This document shows positions 8,775 to 17,394 of a stretch of DNA of 64,000 nucleotides, in pieces. The notes beneath the pieces are model-generated. The model was given only the letters and a program-made list of their open reading frames with translations, ran no database searches and had not been told where the DNA came from. Position 1 is the stretch's first letter. Every line of letters begins with the position of its first letter. Where the stretch lies: assembly GCF_020707265.1 (NCBI RefSeq), contig NZ_JAJFEQ010000006.1, positions 124,001 to 188,000 on the forward strand. Direction: 5' to 3'. A program made the translations under genes and the position numbers. This DNA comes from Massilia sp. IC2-477. GTDB taxonomy: Bacteria; Pseudomonadota; Gammaproteobacteria; Burkholderiales; Burkholderiaceae_D.

Positions 8775-8807
8775 CCGGCGCGTGCTTTTACAGGCTGCGC
8801 CGGTTTT
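8775..8807 (+). terminator. Stem-loop between accB and accC (attenuator-like)
   Basis: CCGGCGC (8775-8781) pairs with GCGCCGG (8797-8803) around a 15-base loop and is followed by TTTT. The U-run is short, so partial termination, or an RNA-stability element separating the two cistrons, is more likely than a full stop. Confidence 0.4.
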
Positions 8808-8828
8808 CACTGAAACACCGAACCTACC

Positions 8829-10229
8829 ATGTTTGAAAAAATCCTCATCGCCAACCGTGGTGAAATCGCGCTGCGTATCCAGCGCGCCTGCCGTGAGCTG
8901 GGCATCAAGACGGTTGTCGTTCACTCCGAGGCCGACAAGGACGCCAAGTACGTCAAGCTGGCCGACGAATCGGTTTGCATCGGGCCGGCCCAGTCGGCGC
9001 TCAGCTACCTGAACATGCCGGCCATTATCAGCGCCGCCGAAGTGACGGACGCCGAGGCGATCCACCCGGGCTACGGCTTCCTGTCGGAAAACGCCGACTT
9101 TGCCGAGCGCGTCGAGAAATCCGGCTTCGTCTTCATCGGCCCGCGTTCGGACTCGATCCGCCTGATGGGCGACAAGGTCTCGGCCAAGCAGGCAATGATC
9201 AAGGCCGGCGTGCCCTGCGTGCCCGGTTCGGACGGCGCCCTGCCGGACGATCCGAAGGAGATCATCCAGACCGCGCGCCGCATCGGCTACCCGGTCATCA
9301 TCAAGGCCGCCGGCGGCGGCGGCGGTCGCGGCATGCGCGTCGTGCATACCGAAGCCGCGCTGCTGGGCGCCGTGCAGATGACCAAGACCGAAGCCGGCAG
9401 CGCCTTCGGCAATCCGGAAGTCTACATGGAGAAGTACCTGGAAAATCCGCGCCACGTGGAGATCCAGATCCTCGCCGACGAACACAAGAACGCCGTCTGG
9501 CTGGGCGAACGCGACTGCTCGATGCAGCGTCGCCACCAGAAAGTCATCGAAGAGGCACCGGCGCCGGGCATCCCGCGCAAGCTGATCGAGAAGATCGGCG
9601 ACCGCTGCGCCGAGGCCTGCCGCAAGATCGGCTACCGCGGCGCCGGCACATTCGAATTCCTGTACGAGAACGGCGAGTTCTACTTCATCGAGATGAACAC
9701 CCGCGTGCAGGTGGAACACCCGGTCACCGAGATGATCACCGGGATCGACATCGTGCAGGAACAGATCCGCATCGCCTGCGGCGAGAAGCTGCGCTTCCGC
9801 CAGCGCGACATCATGCTGTCGGGCCACGCGATCGAGTGCCGCATCAATGCCGAAGACCCGTTCAAGTTCACCCCGTCGCCGGGCCGCATCACCAGCTGGC
9901 ACCCGCCGGGCGGTCCCGGCATCCGTGTCGATTCGCACTCGTATGCAGGATATTATGTTCCACCTCATTACGACTCGATGATCGGCAAGGTAATTTCCTA
10001 CGGTGCGACGCGCGAGCAGGCGATCCGCCGCATGCAAATCGCGCTCTCGGAAATGGTGGTTGAAGGTATTCTCACCAATATCCCGCTGCACCGTGAGCTG
10101 ATGGTCGACGCCCGCTTCATCGAGGGCGGCACCAACATCCACTACCTGGAGCAGAAGCTGGCCGCCAAGCCGGACCTGCCGAAGGAAACGGGCATCGGCG
10201 CTAAATCGGAAGTTAAGGTAGACGCATGA
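8829..10229 (+). CDS. accC: Biotin carboxylase subunit of acetyl-CoA carboxylase
   Basis: 466 residues, slightly longer than E. coli AccC (449) because of a Lys-rich tail. It uses ATP and bicarbonate to carboxylate biotin on AccB. The start [17 protein letters not shown] is canonical. The ATP-grasp glycine loop [14 protein letters not shown] lies near 160. Catalytic segments are [34 protein letters not shown] and the ECRINAEDP region. The stop codon overlaps the prmA start (ATGA at 10226-10229), linking lipid synthesis and ribosome modification in one transcript, as in other betaproteobacteria. Confidence 0.98.
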   Translation: MFEKILIANRGEIALRIQRACRELGIKTVVVHSEADKDAKYVKLADESVCIGPAQSALSYLNMPAIISAAEVTDAEAIHPGYGFLSENADFAERVEKSGFVFIGPRSDSIRLMGDKVSAKQAMIKAGVPCVPGSDGALPDDPKEIIQTARRIGYPVIIKAAGGGGGRGMRVVHTEAALLGAVQMTKTEAGSAFGNPEVYMEKYLENPRHVEIQILADEHKNAVWLGERDCSMQRRHQKVIEEAPAPGIPRKLIEKIGDRCAEACRKIGYRGAGTFEFLYENGEFYFIEMNTRVQVEHPVTEMITGIDIVQEQIRIACGEKLRFRQRDIMLSGHAIECRINAEDPFKFTPSPGRITSWHPPGGPGIRVDSHSYAGYYVPPHYDSMIGKVISYGATREQAIRRMQIALSEMVVEGILTNIPLHRELMVDARFIEGGTNIHYLEQKLAAKPDLPKETGIGAKSEVKVDA

Positions 10230-11182
10230 GTTGGACCGAAGTCGTCATCGAAGTAGCGCGTGACCACGCGGAGGCCCTGTCGGACGCCCTGATGGAAGCG
10301 GGCGCCCTGTCGGTCTCGGTGGAAGACGCGGACGAAGGCACGGAGGCGGAAAAGCCGCTGTTCGGCGAGCCGGGCATGGAGCCGACCGAAGCGGCCTGGG
10401 ACCATTCGCGCGTCGTCGCGCTCACCGACCTAGATGCCGACCAGTTCGCGATCGTGCAGGAAGCCGCCAACGCCATCAAGCTGCCGGTCGTGCCCTCCTT
10501 CACCACCCGCGCGGTGGCGGACGCCGACTGGGTGCGCCTCACGCAATCCCAGTTCGAGCCCATCCACATCGGCAAGAACATCTGGGTCGTGCCGAGCTGG
10601 CACGAAGCGCCGGACCCGAATGGCCTCATCCTGGAACTCGATCCCGGCCTGGCCTTCGGCACCGGCAGCCACCCGACCACCCGCCTGTGCATGGAATGGC
10701 TGGAAGCGCATCCGGCGCCGGGCAAATCGGTGCTGGACTACGGCTGCGGCTCGGGCATCCTGGCGATGGTCGCCAAGAAGCTCGGCGCCGGCGATGTGGC
10801 CGGCGTCGACATCGATCCGCAGGCAATCGAATCCGCGCGCGCCAATGCCGAACGCAATGGCTGTGCGATCGACTTCTACGTGCCGGACGACCTGGCCGTG
10901 ACGCCGAACGAGCGCCATGCCAAGGGCCAGTTCGACATCGTGGTGGCGAACATCCTGTCGAGCCCATTGAAGCTGATGGCGCCGATGCTGTCCGGCCGCG
11001 TGGCCCCTGGCGGCAGCCTGATCCTGTCGGGCGTGCTGGCGCGCCAGGCGGAGGAAGTCGCTAGCGCCTACGCACCTTTCATCAAGCTGGGCGTCTGGGC
11101 CGAGCAGGACGGCTGGGTTGCCCTTCACGGGACGCTCGGCCAGGACACCGCACCCGCGCCGCGCTCCGCCACTGCCGGCTGA
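10226..11182 (+). CDS. prmA: Ribosomal protein L11 methyltransferase PrmA
   Basis: 318 residues. It trimethylates several amino groups of ribosomal protein L11 using S-adenosylmethionine. An N-terminal substrate-recognition domain ([20 protein letters not shown]) is followed by the PrmA block [17 protein letters not shown]. The class I methyltransferase motif I is [12 protein letters not shown], with the acidic residue in GVDIDPQA. The catalytic-site region [12 protein letters not shown] follows. It overlaps accC by four bases. Three bases after its stop comes the zinc-ribbon gene. Confidence 0.97.
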   Translation: MSWTEVVIEVARDHAEALSDALMEAGALSVSVEDADEGTEAEKPLFGEPGMEPTEAAWDHSRVVALTDLDADQFAIVQEAANAIKLPVVPSFTTRAVADADWVRLTQSQFEPIHIGKNIWVVPSWHEAPDPNGLILELDPGLAFGTGSHPTTRLCMEWLEAHPAPGKSVLDYGCGSGILAMVAKKLGAGDVAGVDIDPQAIESARANAERNGCAIDFYVPDDLAVTPNERHAKGQFDIVVANILSSPLKLMAPMLSGRVAPGGSLILSGVLARQAEEVASAYAPFIKLGVWAEQDGWVALHGTLGQDTAPAPRSATAG

Positions 11183-11185
11183 CGC

Positions 11186-12487
11186 ATGGCGCTCGCCACC
11201 CAATGCCCCCACTGCGGCACGATGTTCCGCGTCGCCGCGGACCAGCTCAAGCTGCGCGGGGGCATCGTGCGTTGTGGCGCCTGCACCGAGGTATTCGACG
11301 GTAACACCGCGCTGGTCGACCTGGCCACTGCGGCGCCGCCTTCCCCTCCTCCATCTTCTTCTCCACGCCGCCGCCGTGCAACGGATGCGGAGACCGGAGT
11401 CCCGGCTCCGGCAGCCGGGGAAACGGCCGAAGACCCCATCTATACCCTCGAATTCGACCGCACCTTCGCGCCCTTCGGCATCATTCCGCAGGTAAGCGAC
11501 GAGGATGGCGCGGCCGAGGGCAAGTCCTTGACCGCGCCCGTGGCCGAGGCGCAGCCGGAGCCGACTCCGGAGCCTGTGCCCGAGCCGGCACCTGAGCCAG
11601 CACCTGAGCCGGCCCCTGAGCCATCACCTGCGCCGGAACCGGAACCGGCGCCGGAAGCGCCTGCGGCCGAGCTGCAGGTCGATGAAGCGCTGGTCGCGGC
11701 GCCGCCACCAGGCCATTACTACGACCCGGATCCTGCGCCCGCCCCTGCCGCTTCGCCCGCTCCTGCGGCCGCGAGGACCGCATCGTCCGCGCCCCCGCTG
11801 CTGCTGCGCGAATCGGGGCCCGCCACCGTCACCATGCCGCTGCCGCCCAGCGCACCGCCGGTCGCGCCGCGTACGCCGCGCACCAAGGCCGCCGAAGCGC
11901 GTGCACGCCGCTCCAAGCTGACCCCGACCAGGATCGAGCCACCCAAGCTGCGCGTGCCGGAGCCGGACGAGCCGGAGTTCGTGCGGCGCGGACGCCAGCG
12001 CGAACGCTCGGGCAAGGCGCTGCGCATCGCCATGGCCGTCGGCAGCCTGCTGCTGCTGGTGCTGGCCGCGGCCCAGGCCGTGCGCAGCTTCCACGATCCG
12101 CTGGCGGCGCGCTACCCCGGCTTGACCCCCACCCTGGTCTCGCTGTGCGGCGTGCTCGGCTGCCGCATCGAACTGCCGGCGCAGATCGACCAGCTGGTGA
12201 TCGATACCGGCGAACTGACCACGCTGGGCGGCAACGCATACACCTTCAGCACCCAGCTGCGCAACCAGGGCGAGGCCACGCAGGCCTGGCCCAGCATCGA
12301 ACTGACCCTGTCCGACGCCGAAGACAAGCCGCTGGTGCGGCGCGTGTTCGGTCCGCGCGACTACCTGCCGGCCGGCCCGCTGCTGGCCGCCGGATTCGCC
12401 GCGCACGCCGAGCAGCCGATCAAGCTGCACTTCCGCGTCGAGGAGCCGGCGCCGTCCGGCTACCATATCGCCGTCTTCTACCCTTGA
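11186..12487 (+). CDS. Zinc-ribbon (MJ0042) and DUF3426 membrane protein
   Basis: 433 residues. The N-terminal zinc ribbon has CPHC (residues 8-11) and CGAC about 20 residues later. A long low-complexity segment follows (about 125-165) with PEP/AEP repeats, another Ala/Pro-rich stretch to about 235, a basic stretch, one transmembrane helix near 277-297 (AMAVGSLLLLVLAAAQAV) and a C-terminal DUF3426 domain containing LCGVLGCRIELP. The layout, with a cytoplasmic ribbon and a periplasmic C-terminal domain, is common downstream of prmA in betaproteobacteria. The role is unknown; a DNA- or RNA-binding membrane protein is a guess. Confidence 0.85.
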   Translation: MALATQCPHCGTMFRVAADQLKLRGGIVRCGACTEVFDGNTALVDLATAAPPSPPPSSSPRRRRATDAETGVPAPAAGETAEDPIYTLEFDRTFAPFGIIPQVSDEDGAAEGKSLTAPVAEAQPEPTPEPVPEPAPEPAPEPAPEPSPAPEPEPAPEAPAAELQVDEALVAAPPPGHYYDPDPAPAPAASPAPAAARTASSAPPLLLRESGPATVTMPLPPSAPPVAPRTPRTKAAEARARRSKLTPTRIEPPKLRVPEPDEPEFVRRGRQRERSGKALRIAMAVGSLLLLVLAAAQAVRSFHDPLAARYPGLTPTLVSLCGVLGCRIELPAQIDQLVIDTGELTTLGGNAYTFSTQLRNQGEATQAWPSIELTLSDAEDKPLVRRVFGPRDYLPAGPLLAAGFAAHAEQPIKLHFRVEEPAPSGYHIAVFYP

Positions 12488-12497
12488 AAGCCCATCC

Positions 12498-13439
12498 ATG
12501 ACCAAAACCGCCCTGATCTGCGGATCGATCGCGTTCGACAAGATCATGCAGTACCACGGCCGCTTCGCCGACACCCTCCTGGCCGACCAGCTGCACCGTG
12601 TGAACGTCTCCTTCCTGGTGCCGACCATGCGCCTCGAGTACGGCGGCTGCTCGGTGAACATCGCCTACAACCTCAAGCTGCTGGGCGGCGAACCGCTGAT
12701 CATGGGCACCATCGGCCAGGACGGCGGCGACTACCTCGAGCGCATGAAGAAGCAGGGCCTCGAAACGCGCGGCATCCGCACCATCCCTGACGCCTACACC
12801 GCCCAGTGCTTCGTCACCGCGGACCAGGACAACAACCAGATCAACGCCTTCCACCCGGGCGCGATGCAGCACTCGCACGAGAACAGTGTCGCCGACCAGG
12901 GCGCGCTGCGCGTGGCGATCATCTCGCCGGACGGCCGCGACGGCATGATCAAGCACGCGGCCGACTGCGCCGCCCACAAGATCCCCTTCATGTTCGATCC
13001 GGGCCAGCAACTGCCGATGTTCTCGGGCGACGAACTGATCCGCTTCATCGACGGGGCCAGCTACCTGGCGTGCAACGATTACGAATTCGAAGTGGTGATG
13101 GACCGCACCGGCTTGAGCCTGACCGACATCGCCGCGCGCCTGGATGCCTTGATCGTCACCCGCGGCGGCGAAGGTTCGGACATCTACGCCGGCGGCGAAC
13201 ACCACCGCATCCCGGCCGTGAAGGCCGAGAACATCGTCGACCCGACCGGCTGCGGAGACGCCTACCGCGCCGGCCTGCTGTACGGGATTACGAATGGCCT
13301 CGACTGGCCCACCACCGGCCGCATCGCGAGCCTGCTGGGCGCCATCAAGATTGGCTCGATCGGTGGCCAGAACCACAGCTTTACCGCGCAGGAAGTCGAA
13401 CAGAAGTTTGAGGCGGCATTCGGGTACAAGTTCCGCTGA
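12498..13439 (+). CDS. PfkB-family carbohydrate/nucleoside kinase
   Basis: 313 residues. It has the ribokinase fold: N-terminal ALICGSIAFDKIM, the glycine pair region YGGCSVNIAYNLKLLGG, LIVTRGGEGSD, and the catalytic signature DPTGCGDAYRAGLL with the base aspartate in GCGD. The closest remembered relatives are 'carbohydrate kinase/adenosine kinase-like' proteins of Burkholderiales. The sugar or nucleoside substrate cannot be read from sequence. It lies 10 bases after the DUF3426 gene and is followed by a strong terminator, so it ends the plus-strand unit. Confidence 0.9.
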   Translation: MTKTALICGSIAFDKIMQYHGRFADTLLADQLHRVNVSFLVPTMRLEYGGCSVNIAYNLKLLGGEPLIMGTIGQDGGDYLERMKKQGLETRGIRTIPDAYTAQCFVTADQDNNQINAFHPGAMQHSHENSVADQGALRVAIISPDGRDGMIKHAADCAAHKIPFMFDPGQQLPMFSGDELIRFIDGASYLACNDYEFEVVMDRTGLSLTDIAARLDALIVTRGGEGSDIYAGGEHHRIPAVKAENIVDPTGCGDAYRAGLLYGITNGLDWPTTGRIASLLGAIKIGSIGGQNHSFTAQEVEQKFEAAFGYKFR

Positions 13440-13458
13440 CAGTCCGCGCTCACCGGGC

Positions 13459-13490
13459 AAAAAAATGGGTCCCATCGGGACCCATTTTTT
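13459..13490. terminator. Bidirectional rho-independent terminator
   Basis: ATGGGTCCC and GGGACCCAT form a perfect 9-base stem around ATC. An A-run precedes it and a T-run follows, so it works in both directions. It separates the convergent PfkB kinase and YggT genes. Confidence 0.93.
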
Positions 13491-13512
13491 ATTGGCGCAG
13501 CGCGTGATCGGA

Positions 13513-14040
13513 TTACCCGTAAAACACCTGCCGCAGCACGAACTGGATAATCTGGATCAGCACCAGCGCCACCAGCACCGACAGATCGATTCCGCCAACC
13601 GGCGGCACCACGCGCCGGATCGGCCGCAGGATCGGCGTATTCAGCGCGTGCACGAAGGGCGCCAGCGGCGCATGCGGATTGACCCAGCTGAAGATCGCAT
13701 CGATGATCAGGAGCGCCATGAAGCCGTACAGGATCCAGGTCAGGAAGCGGTACAGGGCGTGCATCAGCACCATCTCCCCCGGCGCCCCCGCCACCAGCAG
13801 CAGCGAACTGGCCAGCAGCACGACCAGGAAGGCGCCGATCAGGCTCGCCCAGTCATAGCCGCCCATGCCCGGCACCAGGCGCCGCAGCGGCAGCACCATC
13901 CAGTCGGTCAGGGTAAAGGTGAACTGGCCGATCTGCTGCGGCGGACGCACGCGGGTTGCCTGCATCCAGAAGCGCAGCAGGAGCAATCCGCCCAGCAGGC
14001 CGGCAGCGGTATCGACGATAAACTGGAGAATGGACAGCAC
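13513..14040 (-). CDS. YggT-family integral membrane protein
   Basis: 175 residues with two YggT repeats. Each has a transmembrane helix followed by a conserved Pro-containing loop: the first has TDWMVLPLRRLVPG, and the second has FSWVNPHAPLAPFVHALNTPILRPIRRVVPP. It contains about four hydrophobic helices and no catalytic motif. Homologues have been linked to osmotic tolerance and cell division, but the biochemistry is unclear. The start is GTG, five bases after GGAG. It reads into the shared terminator at 13459-13490. Confidence 0.9.
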   Translation of the reverse strand: MLSILQFIVDTAAGLLGGLLLLRFWMQATRVRPPQQIGQFTFTLTDWMVLPLRRLVPGMGGYDWASLIGAFLVVLLASSLLLVAGAPGEMVLMHALYRFLTWILYGFMALLIIDAIFSWVNPHAPLAPFVHALNTPILRPIRRVVPPVGGIDLSVLVALVLIQIIQFVLRQVFYG

Positions 14041-14051
14041 GTAGGCTCCTC

Positions 14052-14088
14052 AAAAAAAAAACCGCCGTGTGAAAGATCACACAGCGGT
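14052..14088 (-). terminator. Terminator of the histone-like gene
   Basis: On the minus strand a 12-base stem with one mismatch (ACCGCTGTGTGA with TCACACGGCGGT) and a 4-base loop is followed by a run of about ten U. It lies 40 bases after the stop of the repeat protein. Confidence 0.9.
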
Positions 14089-14128
14089 ATTTTGCCTGAT
14101 CCAGGCAAGACTCGCTATCGAGCCGGAA

Positions 14129-15445
14129 TTACGGACGGCTGCTGGTCGGGAACGGCCATGCGGCTGCCGGCGACAGCGTGGTTTTCGCTGCCGGAGCCGG
14201 TGCGGCTGCCTTGCTGTCCGATTTCGAATCGGTCGAATCCGCCTTGGAATCGGCTTTCGAATCAGCCTTGGAATCGGCTTTCACTTCCGGCTTGGCTTCG
14301 GCCTTGGTTTCCGGTTTCGATTCCGCTTTCACTTCCGGTTTGGCTTCCGCTTTTGCGGCCGGCTTTGCAGCAGGCTTGGCGGCGGATTTGGCAGCGGTCG
14401 ATTTGGTCGCAGCGGTTTTGGTAGCAGCCGATTTAGCCGGAGCAGCCGATTTAGCCGGAGCAGCCGATTTTGCCGGAGCAGCGGCTTTAGCCGGTGCTGC
14501 AGCTTTCTTGGCAGCCGGTTTAGCGGCGGCTTTCGCCGGCGCTGCGGCTTTCTTTGCAGCGGGTTTAGCAGCGGCTTTGGCAGGCGCTGCGGCTTTCTTT
14601 GCAGCCGGTTTTGCAGCGGCTTTAGCTGGAGCAGCGGCTTTCTTCGCAGCAGGCTTAGCGGCCGATTTGGTCGCGGCTGCTTTTGCTACCGGCTTGGCGG
14701 CGGCTTTCTTGGCTGCCGGTTTAGCAGCGGCCTTTTTAGCGGCAGGCTTGGCGGCCGGTTTAGCAGCAGCTTTTTTAGCGGCCGGCTTGGCTGCCGACTT
14801 GCTAGCAGCTTTTGCTGCCGGTTTAGCGGCGGCTTTCTTTGCTGCCGGTTTAGCAGCAGCTTTCTTCGCTGCCGGCTTTGCTGCCGACTTGGTTGCGGCT
14901 TTTGCTGCCGGCTTAGCAGCGGCTTTCTTTGCTGCTGGCTTTGCGGCCGACTTGGTAGCGGCTTTCGCTGCCGGCTTAGCAGCGGCTTTCTTCGCTGCCG
15001 GCTTTGCTGCCGGTTTAGCAGCAGCTTTCTTTGCTGCCGGTTTAGCAACAGCTTTTTTCGCTGCAGGCTTTGCTGCCGACTTGGTAGCGGCTTTTGCTGC
15101 CGGTTTAGCGGCGGCTTTCTTCGCTGCCGGTTTTGCTGCCGGTTTAGCAACAGCTTTCTTTGCTGCCGGCTTAGCTGCTGCCTTGGTAGCGGTCTTGCTT
15201 GCTGCAGCTTTCTTAGCAGCAGGCTTCGCTGCCGGCTTGGCGGCGGCTTTCTTCGCTGCCGGCTTCGCTGCCGACTTGGTAGCGGTGGTCTTGCTTGCTG
15301 CAGCTTTCTTGGCAGCAGGCTTTGCGGCCGGCTTGGCGGCTGCCTTGGCCGGGGCGGCCTTGGCTGCCGGTTTTGCGGCTGCGGATTTCTTAGCTGCCGG
15401 TTTCTCGGCTGCAGCCTTTGCTGCTGGTTTCTTAGCGGTTGCCAT
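14129..15445 (-). CDS. Histone H1-like Ala/Lys/Pro-rich repeat protein
   Basis: 438 residues built almost wholly from the words KPAAKKAAA, AATKSAA and APAKAA; it starts MATAKKPAAKAAA. Residues about 330-415 change to Glu/Asp/Ser-Lys repeats (KPEVKAESK, KADSKADSK), and the tail is AAAWPFPTSSRP. Such lysine-rich proteins resemble eukaryotic H1 tails and bacterial AlgP/HctB-like nucleoid proteins, so DNA binding in the nucleoid is the likely role. The ribosome site is AAGGAG. A minus-strand hairpin lies in the leader (15491-15518). The repeats make length variation between strains or clones likely. The SWIB protein at 40862 starts with the same MATAKK module. Confidence 0.88.
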   Translation of the reverse strand: MATAKKPAAKAAAEKPAAKKSAAAKPAAKAAPAKAAAKPAAKPAAKKAAASKTTATKSAAKPAAKKAAAKPAAKPAAKKAAASKTATKAAAKPAAKKAVAKPAAKPAAKKAAAKPAAKAATKSAAKPAAKKAVAKPAAKKAAAKPAAKPAAKKAAAKPAAKAATKSAAKPAAKKAAAKPAAKAATKSAAKPAAKKAAAKPAAKKAAAKPAAKAASKSAAKPAAKKAAAKPAAKPAAKKAAAKPAAKKAAAKPVAKAAATKSAAKPAAKKAAAPAKAAAKPAAKKAAAPAKAAAKPAAKKAAAPAKAAAKPAAKKAAAPAKAAAPAKSAAPAKSAAPAKSAATKTAATKSTAAKSAAKPAAKPAAKAEAKPEVKAESKPETKAEAKPEVKADSKADSKADSKADSTDSKSDSKAAAPAPAAKTTLSPAAAWPFPTSSRP

Positions 15446-15490
15446 TTTGATTCTCCTTCATCTGCGATGAGAAATACGCTCAAGTTTTAA

Positions 15491-15518
15491 AACCCGCCCA
15501 CCCAAACTGTGGCGGGCG
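15491..15518 (-). terminator. Leader hairpin upstream of the histone-like gene
   Basis: On the minus strand CCCGCCAC pairs with GTGGGCGGG (one bulge) and is followed by TTTTAAAA. It is about 45 bases upstream of the histone-like start, so it could end a small RNA or act as an attenuator. Confidence 0.5.
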
Positions 15519-15666
15519 AATTATTCATCGGACCAAACCGTCAGGCGATTTGGGCCAATGAATCCGGCACCGGCTGAACTGCTGCAACTCCTCACAATTG
15601 CAGCGCTTCAGCCAACGTCGCTAGGTAACCGACTCAACGCGTTTTCACATCGCTACCCTTGCGGGC

Positions 15667-15726
15667 GCGAAAAGAAAAAGCCGCCTTGCCTGAACTCGGT
15701 CAGGCAGTGCGGCTTGTTCTTTTCGC
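15667..15726 (-). terminator. Long hairpin, probable terminator of the LysR gene
   Basis: A 60-base near-perfect hairpin. The outer arms GCGAAAAGAA and TTCTTTTCGC continue through GCCGC/GCGGC to an inner TGCCTGA/TCAGGCA stem with loop ACTCGG. On the minus strand the 3' side is CGGCTTTTTCTTTTCG, a good U-tract. The LysR gene ends 200 bases upstream. Confidence 0.7.
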
Positions 15727-15931
15727 TTCGCTTAAGTGCATACTGATTGAATCAGTGTCCTATTTATCGATCGATTACTGCCCGGATGCACGCGACAATA
15801 TCACATGTTCACGTTTTGACAAATTCAAACACGTAAAGTACACGAAAACTTTGTGAGTGCGCAACCCATCCGCCACAAACCAAATCATGTTTCGCACTTA
15901 AACATGCGATTGCGCATTCGTCCGTTAACCA

Positions 15932-16828
15932 TCACACGGAATCGCATTTCAACTGATCGACAAACCATCTTCCCGCCGGTCCTGGCGGCTGGTCTTTGAG
16001 CCAGATCGCATGCATTGAAAAAGCCGTTCCCAACAATGGATGCGCTTTCAAACGGAGCTGCTGCAATGATCCGTCGGCGAGATCTCCCCGCACCATATGC
16101 AGCGGCATGCTGCCCCACCCAAGGCCCGCGCGCAGGAACGCGTGCTTGGCGCCGAGATCGGCCAGCCGCCACACCAGCGGCGACATCACGCCGAACTCGC
16201 GGCCCGCTGTGAGCGAGGAACGGTCGGTGAGCACCAGCTGCACATGCTTTGACATCTCGGCACGCGAGACAGTGCCCTTGATTTTTGCGAGCGGATGTCC
16301 AGGGGCGGCGACGGTGGCCGACGGGATCGCGGCGAGGTACTCGGACGCGCAGCCCTGCGGGACGTCGGGCAGCGATCCGATCACGGCGATGCGGCACCGG
16401 CCATCGAGCAGCGGCTGCACGACCGCGCCAAGGGCTTCGACGTACAGGCGCAGCGGCGTGGTGGGGAAGCTGCGGTGGAAGGCCTGCACCGCATTGGTGA
16501 GCGTCGCGATCGGGAACATCACGTCGACCGCAACCGCGAGTTCGGGCTCGAGTCCTTCCGCCAGCGTGCGTGCCCGCGCCTTGAAGGCGTCCATGCTGTC
16601 CGCCGCCGCACGCGCCTGCTCCAGCAGCGAGCGCCCGGCCTCGGTGAGTTGCGGATAGCGCGCGCTGCGGTCGAACAGTGCAAAGCCCACCTGCAGTTCG
16701 AGATTGGCCAGCGTGTGGCTGACGACCGACTGCGCGCGCCGCAGCTTGCGCCCCGCGGCGGAGAAGCTGCCCTCGTCGGCTGCGGCAATGAAGGTGCGCA
16801 GCTGGTCCATGGTAAGGCCATCGAGCAT
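15932..16828 (-). CDS. LysR-family transcriptional regulator
   Basis: 298 residues, standard LTTR size. The N-terminal winged HTH (about 6-65) contains FIAAADEGSFSAAGRKLRRAQSVVSHTLANLE and FDRSARYPQLTEAGRSLL. A periplasmic-binding-protein-like effector domain spans about 90-295. The start at 16828 has GGAG at a good distance. It is divergent from the doxX-like gene at 16960, and the gap contains TCGAT-N7-ATCGA dyads with T-N11-A spacing, so it probably controls that gene and itself. The effector is unknown. Confidence 0.93.
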   Translation of the reverse strand: MLDGLTMDQLRTFIAAADEGSFSAAGRKLRRAQSVVSHTLANLELQVGFALFDRSARYPQLTEAGRSLLEQARAAADSMDAFKARARTLAEGLEPELAVAVDVMFPIATLTNAVQAFHRSFPTTPLRLYVEALGAVVQPLLDGRCRIAVIGSLPDVPQGCASEYLAAIPSATVAAPGHPLAKIKGTVSRAEMSKHVQLVLTDRSSLTAGREFGVMSPLVWRLADLGAKHAFLRAGLGWGSMPLHMVRGDLADGSLQQLRLKAHPLLGTAFSMHAIWLKDQPPGPAGRWFVDQLKCDSV

Positions 16829-16840
16829 CCATCTACTCCT

Positions 16841-16877
16841 TCGATATTTATCATCGAATTATATAGGCTTCCTCGAT
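16841..16877. promoter_or_regulatory. Candidate LysR binding dyads
   Basis: TCGAT-N7-ATCGA (16841-16857) and an overlapping longer-spaced ATCGA...TCGAT pair (16853-16877) lie in the divergent LysR/DoxX gap. The spacing fits the LTTR T-N11-A rule. An AT-rich TTATATA stretch in the middle could be the -10 of the doxX-like promoter. Confidence 0.5.
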
Positions 16878-16959
16878 TGATCCCTGATGCCTAAGATGAC
16901 TTCATCGCAGCGACAAACACTGCGCAGACAAACCGAACCCAACATCCAAAGGAGCTGCC

Positions 16960-17394
16960 ATGAACACCATCGCCACCCAATCGACCGCCATACAATCCAC
17001 CCTGCCGGCCATCGGCCGCGTGCTGCTCGCCGCGATCTTCGTCTTCAGCGGCGTCGGCAAGGCGCTCGCACCGGGTGGCACCATCGGCTACATCGAATCG
17101 GTGGGACTGCCGTTCGCAACGCTCGGGCTGGTGGCCGCGATCGCGATCGAACTGGGTGGCGGCGTGATGCTCGCGCTGGGCATCAAGACGCGCCTTGTGG
17201 CCGCCCTGCTGGCAGCCTTCTCGGTGGTGACCGCACTGGTGTTCCACAACGCCCTCGGCGACCAGAACCAGCTGATCCACTTCATGAAGAACATCGCGAT
17301 GGCGGGTGGCCTGCTGCAGGTGGTGGCTTCCGGTGCCGGCGCCTACAGCGTGGATGCGCTCGGTGCGCGCAAGCTAGCCGCACGAGCAGCCTGA
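16960..17394 (+). CDS. DoxX-family membrane protein
   Basis: 144 residues with four hydrophobic helices. The DoxX pattern includes GRVLLAAIFVFSGVGKAL near the start and IELGGGVMLALGIKTRLVAALLA in the middle. Family members are inner-membrane proteins of varied, mostly redox-linked or unknown, function. AAAGGAG precedes the ATG. It is divergent from the LysR gene, its likely regulator. It ends flush against the stop of the convergent glycosyltransferase with no visible terminator. Confidence 0.88.
   Translation: MNTIATQSTAIQSTLPAIGRVLLAAIFVFSGVGKALAPGGTIGYIESVGLPFATLGLVAAIAIELGGGVMLALGIKTRLVAALLAAFSVVTALVFHNALGDQNQLIHFMKNIAMAGGLLQVVASGAGAYSVDALGARKLAARAA

Larger units (their letters stand above)
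15446..15931. other. 486-base intergenic region with two hairpins, no gene
   Basis: No open frame here has a ribosome site and family-like composition. It holds two minus-strand stem-loops with U-tracts, at 15491-15518 and 15667-15726. The 150 bases between them could be the body of a small RNA or an untranslated leader of the histone-like gene. The part at 15727-15931 is A+T richer and shows nothing I can name. Confidence 0.5.

Noticed and set aside
14178-15470. Long open frames on the strand opposite the histone-like gene
   Set aside because: They are mirror images of the GC-rich repeat codons, with no ribosome site; several frames stay open for the same reason.
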